Positions 44,065 to 54,018 are shown, counted from the first letter of the stretch. The stretch is DNA of 64,000 nt from Acidobacteriota bacterium (GCA_011523845.1 WTFV01000199.1:17176-81175), one strand, 5' to 3'. Translations and numbers: made by a program. Notes: generated by a model from the sequence alone, not told the origin.

Positions 44065-45249
44065 TCATTGTAGCGACTCGCCGCCAACGGCGGCGTCCCG
44101 GTCGGAGACGCCCCGCCGGGACACCATCGTCAGGATCCGCGCCGCCGCGCGCCGACTCGCCCCGGGCTCCCCGAGCCGCTGTCGCACGCGACCGAGCGCC
44201 GCGCGGGTCCGCTCGGCAGTCCGCGCATCCGTGAGGAACGCGACCACCTCGTCCGCCACCGCGTCCGGGGTGAACGCATCCTGAAGCAGCTCCGGGACGA
44301 CCCGCTCGCCCGCAATGAGGTTGGCCATGCCCGCGTGCCGCACGTGTGAGAACGTCTTGACGATGCGGTAGGTCAGCGCCGACAGCCTGTAGACGATGAC
44401 CATCGGCCGCCGGTGAATGGCGGTCTGGACGGTTGCCGTTCCGGAGGCCGTGACCACTGTGTCCGCGGCGGCGAGGACGTCGTCCGTACGGCCCTCGACC
44501 ACCGCCGCTACGCCGGAGGCCACGAGGGAGCGGACCGGCGCCAGCAGCGCGTCGTCCAGGTTGGGGGCGCGAGCCACGACGAACTGCGTCGACGGGACCC
44601 GCGCCCGGACGAGATCCGCCGCACGCGCGACGTCCGGCAGGATCGCCCGCAGCTCGTTCGGGCGGCTGCCGGGCAGCAGCGCCACGGTGGGCGCCGCCGG
44701 GTCGAGCCCCAGCGAGTGCAGGAAGGGCGCCCGAGCTTCCGTCGGGGCCGACAGCTCCAGCAACGGGTGACCCACGAACTCGACGGGAACGCCCGCTTCG
44801 CGGTACAACGGTTCCTCGAACGGGAAGATCACCAGTGCGAGGTCGACGAGGCGGCGCATCTGTTGGATTCGCCCCCGCCGCCACGCCCAGAGCTGCGGCC
44901 CGATGTAGTACACGACCGGGATCCCGAGCCGTCGCACCGCGGCCGCCACCCGGAAGTTGATCTCCGGAAAGTCGACAGCGACGAAGACGTCCGGCCGCTC
45001 AGCCCGCGCGCGCGCCACCATCTCCCGATACACCGCGATGGAGCGGGGCACCACCGCGAGGGCCTCCGAGAGCCCGGTCGCAGCCAGCCCCCGGTAGTGG
45101 GCGACGAGCTCGGCGCCGCTGTCACGCAGGCGGTCGCCGCCCAGCCCGACCACGCGCGTGGCCGGGTCGAGAGCGCTCAGGGCGGCAGCCAGAGCACCCG
45201 CGTAGAGGTCGCCCGACGGCTCCCCGCACGAGATGAGAACCCTGGGCAA
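44065..45249 (-). CDS. lpxB: lipid-A-disaccharide synthase
   Basis: A 394-residue GT19 glycosyltransferase: ISCGEPSGDLYAG, GLGGDRLRDSG, AVDFPEINF, YYIGPQLWAWRRGR, FPFEEPLYREAGVPVEFVGHPLLEL, LLPGSRPNEL and ASGTATVQTAI. It joins UDP-2,3-diacylglucosamine and lipid X in lipid A synthesis, which implies an LPS outer membrane. The start at 45249 is TTG. No other lpx gene is in the window. Confidence 0.95.
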   Translation of the reverse strand: MPRVLISCGEPSGDLYAGALAAALSALDPATRVVGLGGDRLRDSGAELVAHYRGLAATGLSEALAVVPRSIAVYREMVARARAERPDVFVAVDFPEINFRVAAAVRRLGIPVVYYIGPQLWAWRRGRIQQMRRLVDLALVIFPFEEPLYREAGVPVEFVGHPLLELSAPTEARAPFLHSLGLDPAAPTVALLPGSRPNELRAILPDVARAADLVRARVPSTQFVVARAPNLDDALLAPVRSLVASGVAAVVEGRTDDVLAAADTVVTASGTATVQTAIHRRPMVIVYRLSALTYRIVKTFSHVRHAGMANLIAGERVVPELLQDAFTPDAVADEVVAFLTDARTAERTRAALGRVRQRLGEPGASRRAAARILTMVSRRGVSDRDAAVGGESLQ

Positions 45250-45270
45250 CTGGTCCAGCGCCGGCCGCGC

Positions 45271-46764
45271 CTACCGGCGGAAGCGGGAGGGGCGGCGCAG
45301 ATCGGCGGCCGTCAGATCGAGCTCCGACAGCGGAATCACCTCGATCCGGTCGAACCCGACGCCGGGCAGGTCGCGCAGGAACACCGAAGCGTCCCCCACC
45401 AGCACCATCGACAGGTTGGCCGGCCGCAGCCAGGCCTGGGCCACGCGCTCGATGTCGCGCACGTTGACCGCGTTGATCCGCTCCGGGAAGTACTCGATCT
45501 CGTCCACGTCCAGACCGTAGAGAATCGCTTCGAGGACCTGCGCGGCGATGGCGTTCGGCGTCTCTATGGTGATCGGGAAGCTGCCGGCCAGGTAGTCCTG
45601 CGCGCTTCGCAACTCCCGCTCGCGCACGCGCTCGCGCCGCAACCGGGCGATCTCGTCCACGGTCAGCCGCAGCGCCTCGGCGGTGGCGGCCGACCGCGTA
45701 TCGGTCTTGGCCATGAAGTCGCCCGCGATCTGACGCCCCGCGATGTCGGCGGACGCGGCGTAGGTCAGCGAACGCGCGGTACGGAGCACGCTCCCGAGCC
45801 GGTTGCCCCCTTCTCCGCCGAGGATCTTGATCGCGACGTCGAACGCCATGAAGTCCGGGTGCGCACGCGGCAGGGCGACGTGGCCGGCGTGTATGACCGT
45901 CTGCACGGCCCCCGGCCTGTTGATGACGACGAGTCGTCGGGTGGGCCGCGGGATGTTGTCGGCGGTCACTGCCGGCGGCGGCGGGCCCGGCCGCCAGTCG
46001 CCGAGCGCGCGCTCCACCCCGGCGAACGCCTCTTCCGCCGTGACATCCCCGACGACGGCCAGCACGGCGTTGTTGGGAAGGTAGTGCGTGCGATGGAACG
46101 CCACCAGGTCGCCCCGCGTGATCGTGCGGATCGACCGCGGCGTGCCGGCCTGCGGCAGGCCGTAGGGGTGAAACCCGTAGACCAGGCGGTTGAAGACCAC
46201 GCTGGCGACGTACGCCGGATCGTCGTAGCTGACCTGCAGGCCCGACAGCACCTGGTTGCGCTGCCGCTCAATCTCCGCCGGCGCGAAGGCCGGCCGCCGC
46301 GCCACGTCGGCGAGCAGGTCGAGCGCGAAGTCGAAGCTGTCCTTCATCACCAGGACGTCGATGAACCCGAGGTCGCGGGCCGTACCGACGCTCAGCGCGC
46401 CGCCGATGCTGTCGATGGCGCCGGCGATCTCCTGGGCGGAGCGCGTGGTCGTCCCCTGGTCGAGAAGCTGCCCCACGAGCGAAGCGACGCCCGGCTGACC
46501 GGGCGGATCGGTCGCGGCGCCGGCGCGCAGGATCATCCGCACGTTGACCGCGGGCTGCTCGTGGTGCCCGACGTAGACGACCTGCAGACCGTTGTCCAGG
46601 GAGCGGATCTGGTACTCCGGAAAATCGACGTGGCGTCTGAGCAGCGGCGGCGGCGGCTGCTCGCTCGGCCAGTCGACTCGTTGCGCGGCCGCCGGGGATG
46701 CGACCGCCAAGCCGGTCACGAGCGCCGCCAGCGCACCGATCCGCGACACACGCGGCGTTTGCAT
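45271..46764 (-). CDS. M16 peptidase-like subunit without the zinc motif
   Basis: A 497-residue secreted protein with signal peptide (ALAALVTGLAVASPAAAQ). The fold is M16 (SLDNGLQVVYV, RMILRAGAATD, VASLVGQLLDQGTTTRSAQEI, HYLPNNAVLAVVGDV), but the HxxEH site is replaced by LVGQLLDQ, so it should be catalytically inactive. It follows the active M16 gene by 14 bp. The two probably make an alpha/beta heterodimer like mitochondrial processing peptidase. Confidence 0.88.
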   Translation of the reverse strand: MQTPRVSRIGALAALVTGLAVASPAAAQRVDWPSEQPPPPLLRRHVDFPEYQIRSLDNGLQVVYVGHHEQPAVNVRMILRAGAATDPPGQPGVASLVGQLLDQGTTTRSAQEIAGAIDSIGGALSVGTARDLGFIDVLVMKDSFDFALDLLADVARRPAFAPAEIERQRNQVLSGLQVSYDDPAYVASVVFNRLVYGFHPYGLPQAGTPRSIRTITRGDLVAFHRTHYLPNNAVLAVVGDVTAEEAFAGVERALGDWRPGPPPPAVTADNIPRPTRRLVVINRPGAVQTVIHAGHVALPRAHPDFMAFDVAIKILGGEGGNRLGSVLRTARSLTYAASADIAGRQIAGDFMAKTDTRSAATAEALRLTVDEIARLRRERVRERELRSAQDYLAGSFPITIETPNAIAAQVLEAILYGLDVDEIEYFPERINAVNVRDIERVAQAWLRPANLSMVLVGDASVFLRDLPGVGFDRIEVIPLSELDLTAADLRRPSRFRR

Positions 46765-46778
46765 TGCAGTCCCTCCGG

Positions 46779-48167
46779 TCACTGTCCCGTCCGCCGCGAG
46801 CCCCGCGGCAGGATCGTCAGCACCAGTCGGTTGTCGTCGCGCAGGTAGGTCTGCGCAACCCGTTGCACGTCCTCCCGCGAGACGTTCATGAAGATGTCGA
46901 ACTCGGCATCGGCCGTCGTGATGTCGTCGTGGATCACCTGTGCGTGGGCGAGGTGCATCCCCTTCTGCTCGATGCTGATGCGCCCGATCACGTAGTCGCG
47001 GGCGAACTGGTTCTTGGCCCGCTGCAACTCGCCGTCGGCCGGCGGCGCGGCCTTGGCCCGGTCGAGCTCGGCGATCAGGGCTGCCGCCACCTGCTCCGGC
47101 GTCCGCGACGGCTGGACGAGGGCCACCGCGTAGAAGAGATTGGGATCCTCGATGATCACGCCCTGGCCGAAGGCCGAGACCGCCACCTGCTGCTCGTAGA
47201 CCAGACTGCGGTGAATCCGGGCGCTCTGGCCGTCCGACAGGATCTTCGACAGGATGTGCAGCGGATAGGCGTCCGGGTGCCCGTCGTAGGTGATCGGATG
47301 CGCCACGACCACCGCGGGCAGCGGCCAGTTGTCGGCCTCGACGGTCAGCCGGCGGCTTTCGGTCACCTCCGGCTCGCGCGGCAGGTTGCGCGGCACCGGC
47401 TTCTTCGCCTTCGGCACGCGGCCGAAGTAGTGCTCGACCATCTGCAGCGCGTAGTCGCTCTCGAAATCTCCGACGATGGTCAGCGTGGCGTTCTCCGGCA
47501 CGTAGTAGGTATCGAAGAAATCCTGCACGTCCTCGATCGAGGCGGCCTCGATATCCTCCATGGAGCCGATGGTCTGGTGCTTGTACGGATGCGTGGTGAA
47601 CGCCTCGTCGTACAGAATCTCGGACAGCAGGCCGAACGGCTCGTTCTCGTACCGCCAGCGCCGCTCCTCCTTGACCACCTCGCGCTCGGAATCGAGCGTC
47701 CGCTGGCTGATGCGGAGCGTCGCCATCCGATCCGCCTCCAGCCAGAGCACGAGCGGCAGGTACTGCGCCGGCACGGTCTGGAAGAAGACCGTCACGTCCT
47801 CGGTCGTATAGGCGTTGCCCTCGCCGCCCACGCTCGAGATCATCGACAGATGCTCGTCGGAACGCACGTTGTGCGACCCCTTGAACATCAGGTGCTCGAA
47901 CAGGTGGGCGAAGCCGGTGCGGCCCGCGGGCTCGTTCTTCGACCCGACGTGGTACCACATCTGGACGTTCACGATCGGCGTGGAGTGATCCTCGGAAAGG
48001 ATCACCGTCAGGCCGTTGTCCAGCGTGGTGATGCGGTAGTCGAACTTCGGCGGCCGCACCGCCGCGTCGACGGGCGCAACGGCGGCCGAAGCCAATCCGA
48101 AGACCACCGCGATGAGGAGCCCGCGGCGAAACGCCGCGCACCGGGACGCACGATGGGTGGATCGCAT
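46779..48167 (-). CDS. M16 family zinc metallopeptidase, catalytic subunit
   Basis: A 462-residue secreted enzyme, signal region GLLIAVVFGLASAAVAPVDA. The inverted zinc site HLFEHLMFKG (HxxEH) is intact, with the downstream Glu in EREVVKEERRWR, and YVPENATLTIVGDF follows. These peptidases degrade short peptides in the periplasm. It pairs with the inactive M16 homologue next downstream. Confidence 0.92.
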   Translation of the reverse strand: MRSTHRASRCAAFRRGLLIAVVFGLASAAVAPVDAAVRPPKFDYRITTLDNGLTVILSEDHSTPIVNVQMWYHVGSKNEPAGRTGFAHLFEHLMFKGSHNVRSDEHLSMISSVGGEGNAYTTEDVTVFFQTVPAQYLPLVLWLEADRMATLRISQRTLDSEREVVKEERRWRYENEPFGLLSEILYDEAFTTHPYKHQTIGSMEDIEAASIEDVQDFFDTYYVPENATLTIVGDFESDYALQMVEHYFGRVPKAKKPVPRNLPREPEVTESRRLTVEADNWPLPAVVVAHPITYDGHPDAYPLHILSKILSDGQSARIHRSLVYEQQVAVSAFGQGVIIEDPNLFYAVALVQPSRTPEQVAAALIAELDRAKAAPPADGELQRAKNQFARDYVIGRISIEQKGMHLAHAQVIHDDITTADAEFDIFMNVSREDVQRVAQTYLRDDNRLVLTILPRGSRRTGQ

Positions 48168-48196
48168 GCCGCGATTATGCCACAGCGCCGCCGCCG

Positions 48197-49009
48197 TCAG
48201 TCGACGACGAAACGGAACACCAGACGGGTCCAGCGGATCGGGCGCAGCACGAAGATATCGGGGTCTATGCGCCGCTCGCGGCCAACCAGGATCTCCCCGG
48301 CGCCGGCGGCGCCGCGGAACCGGAGCCCGAGGTGCACGGAACCGCCGTAGAGGTACTCGCGCCCGAACATGCTCTCGTCGGTCACCGCCGCCGAGCCGTC
48401 GAGCTCGCCAACCACGGAGATGCGTTCGGTGAGCGGGCGGAGCACCCGAAGGGAGGCATTGGCCTCCTGCCCGTAGTCGACCTCCGAGCTGGTGACGGTC
48501 CCGAGCCAGCGCCCCATGATCTCGATGTCGAACGTCCCCAGTTGCAGCCGGTCTCCGTAGGAGAGCCCGAGCATGTTCCAGGAAGGCGCACCGGGATGCT
48601 CGCGATCCGCGCGGTGGCGCGAGACGTGATGGAAGGTGACGCCGAGCTCGCCCCGCGGCAGGCGGGCGAAGACGGAGAGATCCATCGTGTAGTTCGTCTG
48701 CGTCGGATCGATGGCCCGGCGCTCGTCGCCGACGCCCGTTTCCAGGTTGAAGAACACGCTGCCGCGCGCAAGGAGAAGGTCGAACACGTCCATGTCGACC
48801 CCGACGTCGGAGTCCCATCCGAACTGCGCCTCGCCTGTGCCCCGCAGGCTCGCACCCTGCGTGTGGACGTGATAGCGGGTCAGGAAACCGAGCGCGCGGT
48901 CGGCCGTCTGCGCCGGTCGCGGACCGCCGATGACCTGGGCGTCGGCCTCGGACGCCGTCCCGGCCAGCAGGGAAAGCGGCAGCAGCAGCGCGACGACCGC
49001 GGGGCGCAT
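48197..49009 (-). CDS. secreted beta-barrel-like outer-membrane protein of unknown function
   Basis: A 270-residue protein with signal peptide (VVALLLPLSLLAGTASEADA). The mature part has alternating amphipathic strands (GVTFHHVSRHRADREHPG, LGTFDIEIMGRWLGTV, LYGGSVHLGLRFRG) and ends TRLVFRFVVD. It looks like an outer-membrane barrel of about 10 strands; no specific family was recognised. Start at 49009 by signal peptide. Confidence 0.7.
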   Translation of the reverse strand: MRPAVVALLLPLSLLAGTASEADAQVIGGPRPAQTADRALGFLTRYHVHTQGASLRGTGEAQFGWDSDVGVDMDVFDLLLARGSVFFNLETGVGDERRAIDPTQTNYTMDLSVFARLPRGELGVTFHHVSRHRADREHPGAPSWNMLGLSYGDRLQLGTFDIEIMGRWLGTVTSSEVDYGQEANASLRVLRPLTERISVVGELDGSAAVTDESMFGREYLYGGSVHLGLRFRGAAGAGEILVGRERRIDPDIFVLRPIRWTRLVFRFVVD

Positions 49010-49089
49010 CACACCGGCCGCAGTCAGGCGCGACCCGCGAGAGGAGACAGGGTCGGCGAGGATGCCCGACCGCGCTCGTCTCGTCGTCC

Positions 49090-49794
49090 TCAACGCCGTC
49101 GAACCGCCATCCGCTCGACGAACGGCGCCAGGTAGGCGAGACCGAGCCGGCCCGCGACGTCGCGCACGTGGCCGGCCCGCTCGTCCGGGTCCAGGTCGAA
49201 AATGCCGCGCAACTCCCCCAGGGGCTCGCTCGCCCGCGTGCGCCACTGCACGTTCCCGAGACCGTGACGGGCGCCGCGCCACGCCAGCAGGTGTCCGACG
49301 GCCAGGAACAGGAAGTAGTAGCCCAGGAAGTTGGGTCCGGGGACGAAGAACAGGAGGCCGAGCAGCGCGGCCACGAGCGACGAGAGGAACAGACGCCGCA
49401 GATGATGTTCGGCGTCGCGGCCGAGCCGGCGGCGCGTCTCCGCCAGCGCGCGGTCACCGTCCAGGTCGGCCGGATGCACCAGTTGGACGGCGGCCTGCTT
49501 CCGCAGATGCCACAGCAGGCGCCACTCGGCGAGCGCCTCGGCCACCCAGCCGACGACGGTGTTGCGCAGCCGCAGCACCCACGGCTGCTGCAGCCCGGGA
49601 TCCGCGGGCACCTCGGCCAGCCGCCGGGCCCGGCGCTGTTCCCGGACCTCGGCCAGCATGCGGCGGAACCGCGCATAGAAGCGCCCCCCGGAAGTCTCCT
49701 CCGCGGGGTCGATATCCTCGACCTCGGCCGATTCGCAGAACAGCTCGTAACCGGCGGGACCGATCGGAACCAGATAGACGTCTACGGGTGTCAA
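49090..49794 (-). CDS. K+/H+-exchange-related (Mit_KHE1-like) membrane protein
   Basis: About 234 residues. The beginning VDVYLVPIGPAGYELFCES and the later FFVPGPNFLGYYFLFLAVGHLLAWRG-type segment (positions about 155-180) match the mitochondrial K+/H+ exchange-related domain known mainly from eukaryotes but present in some bacteria. Two adjacent hydrophobic segments sit in the last third. The start is uncertain: TTG 49794 is chosen because conserved sequence begins there, and TTG 49905 would add a low-complexity stretch. Function in bacteria is unknown. Confidence 0.6.
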   Translation of the reverse strand: MTPVDVYLVPIGPAGYELFCESAEVEDIDPAEETSGGRFYARFRRMLAEVREQRRARRLAEVPADPGLQQPWVLRLRNTVVGWVAEALAEWRLLWHLRKQAAVQLVHPADLDGDRALAETRRRLGRDAEHHLRRLFLSSLVAALLGLLFFVPGPNFLGYYFLFLAVGHLLAWRGARHGLGNVQWRTRASEPLGELRGIFDLDPDERAGHVRDVAGRLGLAYLAPFVERMAVRRR

Positions 49795-49926
49795 GGCCGC
49801 AACGATACCACCGGCCCGGTGGGCGGGGCCCGAGGCGGCTGCCGGCTGCGGTCCGATCGCGTATCCGCCTCGCGGAGCCGCGTTGTCTTCGATCACCGTC
49901 AACAACTCAACAATACCATCGACGCC

Positions 49927-50137
49927 GCCGAACGCGTCGCCGGGCTCCGCGTTCGGCCCCGGCCCCCACCGCCCCGGGACCCTGCGCCGCAGAACTCACT
50001 TCGTTGCGTTCCCACGGCGCAAGCTCCTGGCCCCGCCGAACGCGTCGCAAGGCTCCGCGTTCGGCCCCGGCCCCCACCGCCCCGGGACCCTGCGCCTCCG
50101 AGCTCGCTTCGTTGCGTTCCACGGCGCAAGCTCCTAG
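49927..50137. repeat. dispersed repeat family B, two tandem copies
   Basis: Copies at 49927-50030 and 50035-50137 begin GCCGAACGCGTCGC and end GTTGCGTTCC(C)ACGGCGCAAGCTCCT. A third copy is at about 60149-60253. They fill the 430-bp space between the KHE1-like gene and the act operon together with a short leader (50138-50230). Confidence 0.85.
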
Positions 50138-50230
50138 AATACGCGGGTTCGCTCCTGCTAGGAGTCCGCGCAGCAGGACGGCGCTGACGCGGACGACGCT
50201 GGCCCCAGGCACGTCCTCTCCCGGATAGCC

Positions 50231-50803
50231 ATGATCAGAGGTTGCGCGGCGCGACGGTGGATTCATGCGGCTCTGACCCTGATGGGCGTCACCCTGACGG
50301 TGGCGGCGGCGGTGGTCTGGAACGACGCAGCAGCTCAGGAATCGGGGGCGCCGAATCCGGCCGCGAGCACGGGGGCCGGCGCCGTCGCGCCCGGGGAGCA
50401 ACCGATCGCGTTCAGCCACGCCCGCCACGTCGCGCAGGCCGGGATCGACTGCCAGTTCTGCCATGCCTATGCGCGGCGCGGGCCGGTGGCCGGCATCCCC
50501 TCGGTGGAACGCTGCGTCGGCTGCCACCGCAGCATCCTGACGGAGCGGCCCGAGATCCTGAAGGTGCTCGACTACTGGGAGCGGGAAGCGCCGATCCCGT
50601 GGCTCCGGGTCCACGACCTTCCCGACTACGTCCGCTTCAGCCACAAGGCGCACGTCCGCAGCGGCATCGATTGCGCCGCCTGCCACGGCGACGTGGCGGG
50701 CATGGACCTCGCGGTCCAGGTGGAGTCGCTGTCGATGGGTTGGTGCGTCGACTGCCACACGGCGCGCGACGCATCCCGCGACTGCCTGGTGTGCCACTAC
50801 TAG
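50231..50803 (+). CDS. actA: alternative complex III subunit ActA, pentahaem cytochrome c
   Basis: A 190-residue periplasmic protein with an N-terminal membrane/signal segment (TLMGVTLTVAAAVVWN). Five CxxCH motifs (CQFCH, CVGCH, CAACH, CVDCH, CLVCH) bind haem c, in the number expected for ActA, which accepts electrons from the iron-sulfur subunit. First gene of the operon; actB follows after 50 bp that include a short direct repeat of GAACGACG. Confidence 0.93.
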   Translation: MIRGCAARRWIHAALTLMGVTLTVAAAVVWNDAAAQESGAPNPAASTGAGAVAPGEQPIAFSHARHVAQAGIDCQFCHAYARRGPVAGIPSVERCVGCHRSILTERPEILKVLDYWEREAPIPWLRVHDLPDYVRFSHKAHVRSGIDCAACHGDVAGMDLAVQVESLSMGWCVDCHTARDASRDCLVCHY

Positions 50804-50853
50804 AACGACGAAACCAACCACTCTGGAACGACGGAACCGACCACTGGGATCGC

Positions 50854-53800
50854 ATGGTGCGTGATACATCTTCCGGCCCGAGCACGCTGACGGAAACCGT
50901 CGGAAGACGCACCTTCCTCAAGGTGCTCGGCGGCGCGGGGCCGGCCGCGGCGGTCGCCGCCTGCTCGCCGGTGCCGGCCGGGACCATCATCCCGCTGGTC
51001 GTTCCCCCCGACGACGTCGTTCCGGGGGTGGCGACCTGGTACGCGAGCGTCTGCGGCGAGTGTCCGAACGGCTGCGGCACGCGGGTTCGGACGCGTGAAG
51101 GAAGGGCGATCAAGATCGAGGGAAACCCGGCGCACCCGGTCAACCAGGGCGCGCTCTGCGTGCGCGGGCAGGCGGCGCTGCAGGGACTGTACAACCCGGA
51201 CCGCTTCCGCGGGCCGCAGCGTCGCCGCGTCACCAACGCCGCGGCCGGACAGTCGGTCCTGGAGCCGGTGAGCTGGGAAGCGGCCGAGACCGAGCTGGCC
51301 GAGCGCGTACGCGCACTGCGAGACGCGGGCGACGGCGATCGCATCGCGGTGGTCACGCCGCTCCTCTCGGGCACGCTCGACGCGCTGGTCGACCGCTGGG
51401 CCGCGGCAGTGGGCGGGGCGCGCCGGCTGCGGTACGAGGCGTTCGCCTATGAACCGCTGCGCGCGGCGCATCGAATCGTCTTCGATACCCCCTCCCTCCC
51501 CGGCCACGACTTCGGTCGGGCGGATCTCATCGTCTCGTTCGGCGCCGACTTCCTGGAGACCTGGCTCTCGACCGTGGGCCACTCGCGTGCCTTCGCGGAC
51601 GCCCGCCGGCCCGACAGCGACCGGACGGTACGCGCCGTCCATTTCGAGCCTCGGCTGTCGTTGACCGCGTCGAGCGCCGACGAGTGGATCCGCATCGAGC
51701 CGGGCACCGAGGGCATCGTGGCGGCGGCGATGGTGCGCACCATCGTGGAGGAGGGGCGGGTGCAGGCAGCCGGGATCACCGGCGACGACCTCGCCCGCAT
51801 CCGCAACCTGGTCGCCGAAGCGACCCCGGAAGCGGCGGCGGCGCGAAGCGGCGTGCCCGCCGGCCGCATCGTGCAGCTCGCACGGGCGTTCTCGGATCCG
51901 GGAGCCGGGCCGGGACGGACGCTGGCCGCGGGCGGCGGCGTCGCCGTCTCGGGACCGAACGCCACCGAGACCCAGGTCGCCGTAGCCCTGCTCAACTACG
52001 TCGCCGGCAACGTCGGCGCCACGGTGCGGTTCGCGCGCGACGGCCTGTGGGACGGCGTATCGACCTACGCCGACATGCTCGACCTGGCGGACGCAATGCG
52101 CAGCGGCGCCATCGAGGTGCTGATTCTGCACCAGGTCAATCCGGTGCACACGCTGCCGGCCGCGGCCGATTTCGCCGCGGCGGTCGACGCCGTGCCCCTC
52201 GTCGCGGCGACGTCGAGCTGGCCCGACGAGACGACGGCGCGGGCCGATCTGATCCTGCCCGCGCACACGCCCCTGGAATCGTGGGGCGACCATCGCCCCG
52301 CGGCCGGCCAGTACGGCCTGCTGCAGCCGACGATGCGGCCGCTCCACGACACGCGGCACTTCGGCGACATCCTGCTCGGTGCCGGACGGGCGGCGCTGAC
52401 CGGCGCCGGGGCGGGAGTGGAGACGCCCCCTGGGGCCGCGACGCTCCCGGAGGGCGAGTTCTACGAGGTGCTGCGGGACGAGTGGCGCGCCATCAAGGCC
52501 GCGCTGGACCCGCCGGAAGCAGTCGCGGACGAACCGGAGCCACCGGACGACACGGAGCCGCAGGATCCGGCGGCGGCCCGGCGTGCCGCGGCGGCCGCGC
52601 GGCGCGCCGCAGCCGCCGCCCGGCAGGCGGAGGAGGCCGCCTTCGAGGCGTTCTGGGCGGACGTGGTCCGACAGGGCGGCCTCTGGTCTCCCGTCGAGCC
52701 CGAGACGGTGACGCTGAGCCCGGCGCTCGGCGATATCGATCCGGCGGGGCTCGGAACTCCCGACGGCGACGCACGCCCGCTGACGCTGATGGCCTACCCG
52801 TCGCTGCACTTCCACGACGGGCGGGGCGCCAACCGGCCGTGGCTGCAGGAGATTCCGGATCCGCTGCTGAAGGTCGCGTGGGGAAGCTGGGCGGAGATGA
52901 CGTCCGAGACCGCCGCCGCGATCGGGGCGGAAGACGGCCAGCTCGTGACGATCGAATCGGATCACGGGACGGTCGACGCGACGGTCCTCCTGAACCCGCA
53001 CCTGCACCCGGGCGTCGTGGCGATTCCCATCGGGCAGGGCCACACCGACTACGGCCGCTACGCCACCGGACGCGGCATCAATCCCGTGGTGCTGCTCGAC
53101 CCGACTCCGGAGGCGCTGTCCGGGGGACCGCGTTGGGCCGGCACCCGGGTGGACGTCACCCCGCGCGCGCTGCACCGTCCCGTGCCGCGCCTGCAGCGGA
53201 CGTTCGATCAGCAGGGCCGCGGGCTGGCCCAGGCGGTCACGCGCACCGCGCTCGAGGCCGGCGACGTGCACCCCGAGGAGGAGCACTTCAGCCTCTATCC
53301 CGAGCACGAGCATCCGACGCACCGCTGGGGCATGGCCATCGACCTGAACGCCTGCAACGGCTGCAACGCCTGCGTCGCCGCCTGCTACGCAGAGAACAAC
53401 GTGCCGGTCCTGGGCGCGGACAGGATGGTGCGCGGACGAACGATGTCGTGGCTGCGGATCGAGCGCTTCGTGGAGCCGCGACCCGCGACGGACGGCGGCG
53501 CGCAGGTCGACTCGCGCTTCCTGCCGATGCTCTGCCAGCACTGCGACCATGCGCCGTGCGAGTCGGTGTGTCCCGTCTACGCGACGTACCACAGCGAGGA
53601 AGGCCTGAACGCGCAGATCTACAACCGCTGCGTCGGCACCCGCTACTGCTCGAACAACTGCCCGTACAAGGTGCGGCGGTTCAACTGGTGGGAGCCGGAG
53701 TTCCCCGAGCCTCTGAATCTGCAGCTCAATCCGGACGTGACGGTCCGCAGCGCCGGCGTCATGGAGAAATGCACGTTCTGCGTGCAGCGGATTCAGGAGG

Positions 53801-54018
53801 GCAAGGAGCAGGCGCGCGACGAGGACCGTCCGGTGCGCGACGGCGACGTGACCCCGGCCTGCGCGCAGACCTGTCCGGCGCAGGCGATCGTCTTCGGCGA
53901 CCTGAACGATCCGCAGAGCCGCGTCTCGCAGCTCTCCGCCGCCGACCGCCGGTACCACGCGCTCGGCGTCCTCAACACGCGGCCCGCCGTGACCTACCTG
54001 AAGAAGGTGCTCCCGTGA
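50854..54018 (+). CDS. actB: alternative complex III iron-sulfur subunit ActB
   Basis: A 1054-residue protein. A Tat-like start (GRRTFLKVLGG) leads to a molybdopterin-oxidoreductase-like domain (CGECPNGCGTRVRTREG) that in this family has no Mo cofactor. A ferredoxin-like C-terminal part follows with CNGCNACVAACY, CQHCDHAPCESVCPV, RYCSNNCPYKVRRF, CTFCVQRI and CAQTCPAQAI. Clusters pass electrons from quinol to ActA. An insert at about 555-590 is Ala/Arg-rich (ARRAAAAARRAAAAARQ). Its TGA overlaps actC (GTGA). Confidence 0.93.
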   Translation: MVRDTSSGPSTLTETVGRRTFLKVLGGAGPAAAVAACSPVPAGTIIPLVVPPDDVVPGVATWYASVCGECPNGCGTRVRTREGRAIKIEGNPAHPVNQGALCVRGQAALQGLYNPDRFRGPQRRRVTNAAAGQSVLEPVSWEAAETELAERVRALRDAGDGDRIAVVTPLLSGTLDALVDRWAAAVGGARRLRYEAFAYEPLRAAHRIVFDTPSLPGHDFGRADLIVSFGADFLETWLSTVGHSRAFADARRPDSDRTVRAVHFEPRLSLTASSADEWIRIEPGTEGIVAAAMVRTIVEEGRVQAAGITGDDLARIRNLVAEATPEAAAARSGVPAGRIVQLARAFSDPGAGPGRTLAAGGGVAVSGPNATETQVAVALLNYVAGNVGATVRFARDGLWDGVSTYADMLDLADAMRSGAIEVLILHQVNPVHTLPAAADFAAAVDAVPLVAATSSWPDETTARADLILPAHTPLESWGDHRPAAGQYGLLQPTMRPLHDTRHFGDILLGAGRAALTGAGAGVETPPGAATLPEGEFYEVLRDEWRAIKAALDPPEAVADEPEPPDDTEPQDPAAARRAAAAARRAAAAARQAEEAAFEAFWADVVRQGGLWSPVEPETVTLSPALGDIDPAGLGTPDGDARPLTLMAYPSLHFHDGRGANRPWLQEIPDPLLKVAWGSWAEMTSETAAAIGAEDGQLVTIESDHGTVDATVLLNPHLHPGVVAIPIGQGHTDYGRYATGRGINPVVLLDPTPEALSGGPRWAGTRVDVTPRALHRPVPRLQRTFDQQGRGLAQAVTRTALEAGDVHPEEEHFSLYPEHEHPTHRWGMAIDLNACNGCNACVAACYAENNVPVLGADRMVRGRTMSWLRIERFVEPRPATDGGAQVDSRFLPMLCQHCDHAPCESVCPVYATYHSEEGLNAQIYNRCVGTRYCSNNCPYKVRRFNWWEPEFPEPLNLQLNPDVTVRSAGVMEKCTFCVQRIQEGKEQARDEDRPVRDGDVTPACAQTCPAQAIVFGDLNDPQSRVSQLSAADRRYHALGVLNTRPAVTYLKKVLP

